This document shows positions 63,058-64,000 of a stretch of 64,000 bases of DNA, in pieces. The stretch is from NCBI GenBank assembly GCA_025642065.1, contig JAODUP010000556.1, positions 25,001 to 89,000 on the forward strand, in the 5' to 3' direction. Source of the DNA: Paralvinella palmiformis (taxonomy: Eukaryota; Annelida; Polychaeta; Terebellida; Alvinellidae). The notes beneath the pieces were generated by a model. It searched no databases and was not told where the DNA came from. It was given only the letters and a program-made list of their open reading frames with translations. The first letter of the stretch is position 1, and each line of letters opens with the position of its first letter. The position numbers and the translations under genes are program-made.

Positions 63058-64000
63058 CTTTATTTATACACATGCTATTATATTTATCGATTTACATTGT
63101 ATTTTAACTGTGTATCAGACTTGTGTCTATTCAGTGTTCTAGTTATAAGTTGTCATTTTCTGTTCTGGTCTGTCAAGAGACATATTTTGGTGTAATGTCT
63201 ATTTTTGATGATAGAGTGATTTACGGATAAAACTTAGCTTAGGTCGATACAATTAAGAAACTAAGTTAATCTATTTGGTTTCAGATATGGTAATGAGTGC
63301 ATAAAATATGAGAACCAACTCTAATTTATTATAATTATACGCGAATATTATTAACAGGTAGATAAGTGATGATGTAATTTATTGCCACAAAATTATCATA
63401 GCATGACAATTTACAAAAATTGTAAACTTAATAATTAATCTGAACAAGATCTAATGAGACTTTCTATAACAAATAAAGTTAGAATCAGACTGGATAATCA
63501 CTCCTCTCATAACTCACACCTGTAAAGTTTAGCGGGAAAACAAGCAAAACTTGTATATGAACACTAAATATACGTCATAATTACCTTTGTGTATAAGTAT
63601 TTTAATATGATATTACTCGGAATAAGAAATCCCTTAGTATTGTTTTTGTTTTGAGATAATGAGGAGTTAAAATTAATTAAAATCTTTTTAATAATGAAAT
63701 ACAATCTGATCAACTTTATAAGTATATTATGTTTTCTCGTCTTCTTGTTTACAATAATACACGATTTTATATAGTATCATGTGTACTTGTCTTGTTTGTA
63801 CAATGATGATTGGTATTTGACTTAATAGTAAAAACTATCTTTAAATATGTCGGTTACTACACACACAAGACATTATAAGATTAAACTTCTGTGAATATCA
63901 AATGGATATGCGGCCAGACAACTAATACCTCCCATTGTGTTATTTACCTGTACTAAGACACACACAGAAAGAGAGGGGGAGGGGGAGACCAGACACAAAC
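63057..64000. other. AT-rich, nothing recognised
   Basis: No frame or repeat family seen. The window ends in an ACAC/GAGAGGGGGAGGGGGAG purine run. Confidence 0.5.

Overview
This is animal (metazoan) nuclear DNA, most likely from a mollusc or another lophotrochozoan. It is AT-rich, and its genes are split by GT-AG introns. It is crowded with LINE retrotransposon remains, tRNA-derived SINEs, decayed DNA transposons (FLYWCH/MULE, Tigger/pogo, THAP plus YqaJ, a hAT-like piece) and many microsatellites and 19-40 bp minisatellites. No rRNA gene, intact tRNA gene, CRISPR array or bacterial-type operon is visible. The mollusc assignment is an inference from repeat types, not from a diagnostic gene.

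Layout. 1-15 kb: one host gene on the minus strand, read right to left. It has a start exon at 14237-13507 and four short downstream exons (4202-4083, 3795-3675, 2237-2067, 1632-1546). Their splice phases fit together, but at least one exon between 13507 and 4202 was not found. Its introns hold minisatellites, SINEs and a LINE scrap. 11.9-13.1 kb has two large minisatellites, one made of 18 copies of a 26-bp unit containing TGACTCA. 15.8-20.9 kb is mostly tandem repeat and featureless AT-rich DNA. 20.9-25.7 kb holds a MULE transposase end, a LINE 3' end, a hAT-like scrap and a long minus-strand LINE (family A, copy 1). 26.4-28.5 kb has a repeat with GTGTCCGAA motifs and a 39-bp minisatellite that is open on both strands. 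28.6-33.9 kb is a second LINE family (B). Its ORF1-like part ends in a NADAR (YbiA-like) domain and is followed by endonuclease and reverse transcriptase parts.

34.1-39.7 kb: a SINE with a perfect 10-bp target-site duplication, a 1.24-kb unit that recurs 20 kb away, a Tigger/pogo transposase pseudogene and a rearranged FLYWCH/MULE element. 40-47.3 kb: decayed copies of a methyltransferase-like gene and two phase-compatible exons of an unknown cysteine-containing protein. 48.5-49.9 kb: a YqaJ-type nuclease pseudogene facing a THAP-domain pseudogene. 50.4-54.7 kb: a third LINE type and LINE family A copy 2. 55.2-57.8 kb: the second copy of the 1.24-kb unit and the N-terminal half of a FLYWCH/MULE transposase. 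57.8-64 kb: mostly AT-rich DNA with a SINE, a 30-bp minisatellite and a TIR transposon that has a SINE inside it.

The genes do not form a pathway. The biology on show is transposons copying, breaking and nesting in the introns and flanks of a few host genes. The strongest items for follow-up are the NADAR domain in the LINE ORF1-like region, the SINE/LINE pair sharing a 3' hairpin, the stop codon shared by two LINE copies in the reverse transcriptase active-site motif, the repeated 1.24-kb unit and the TGACTCA array with its higher-order period.
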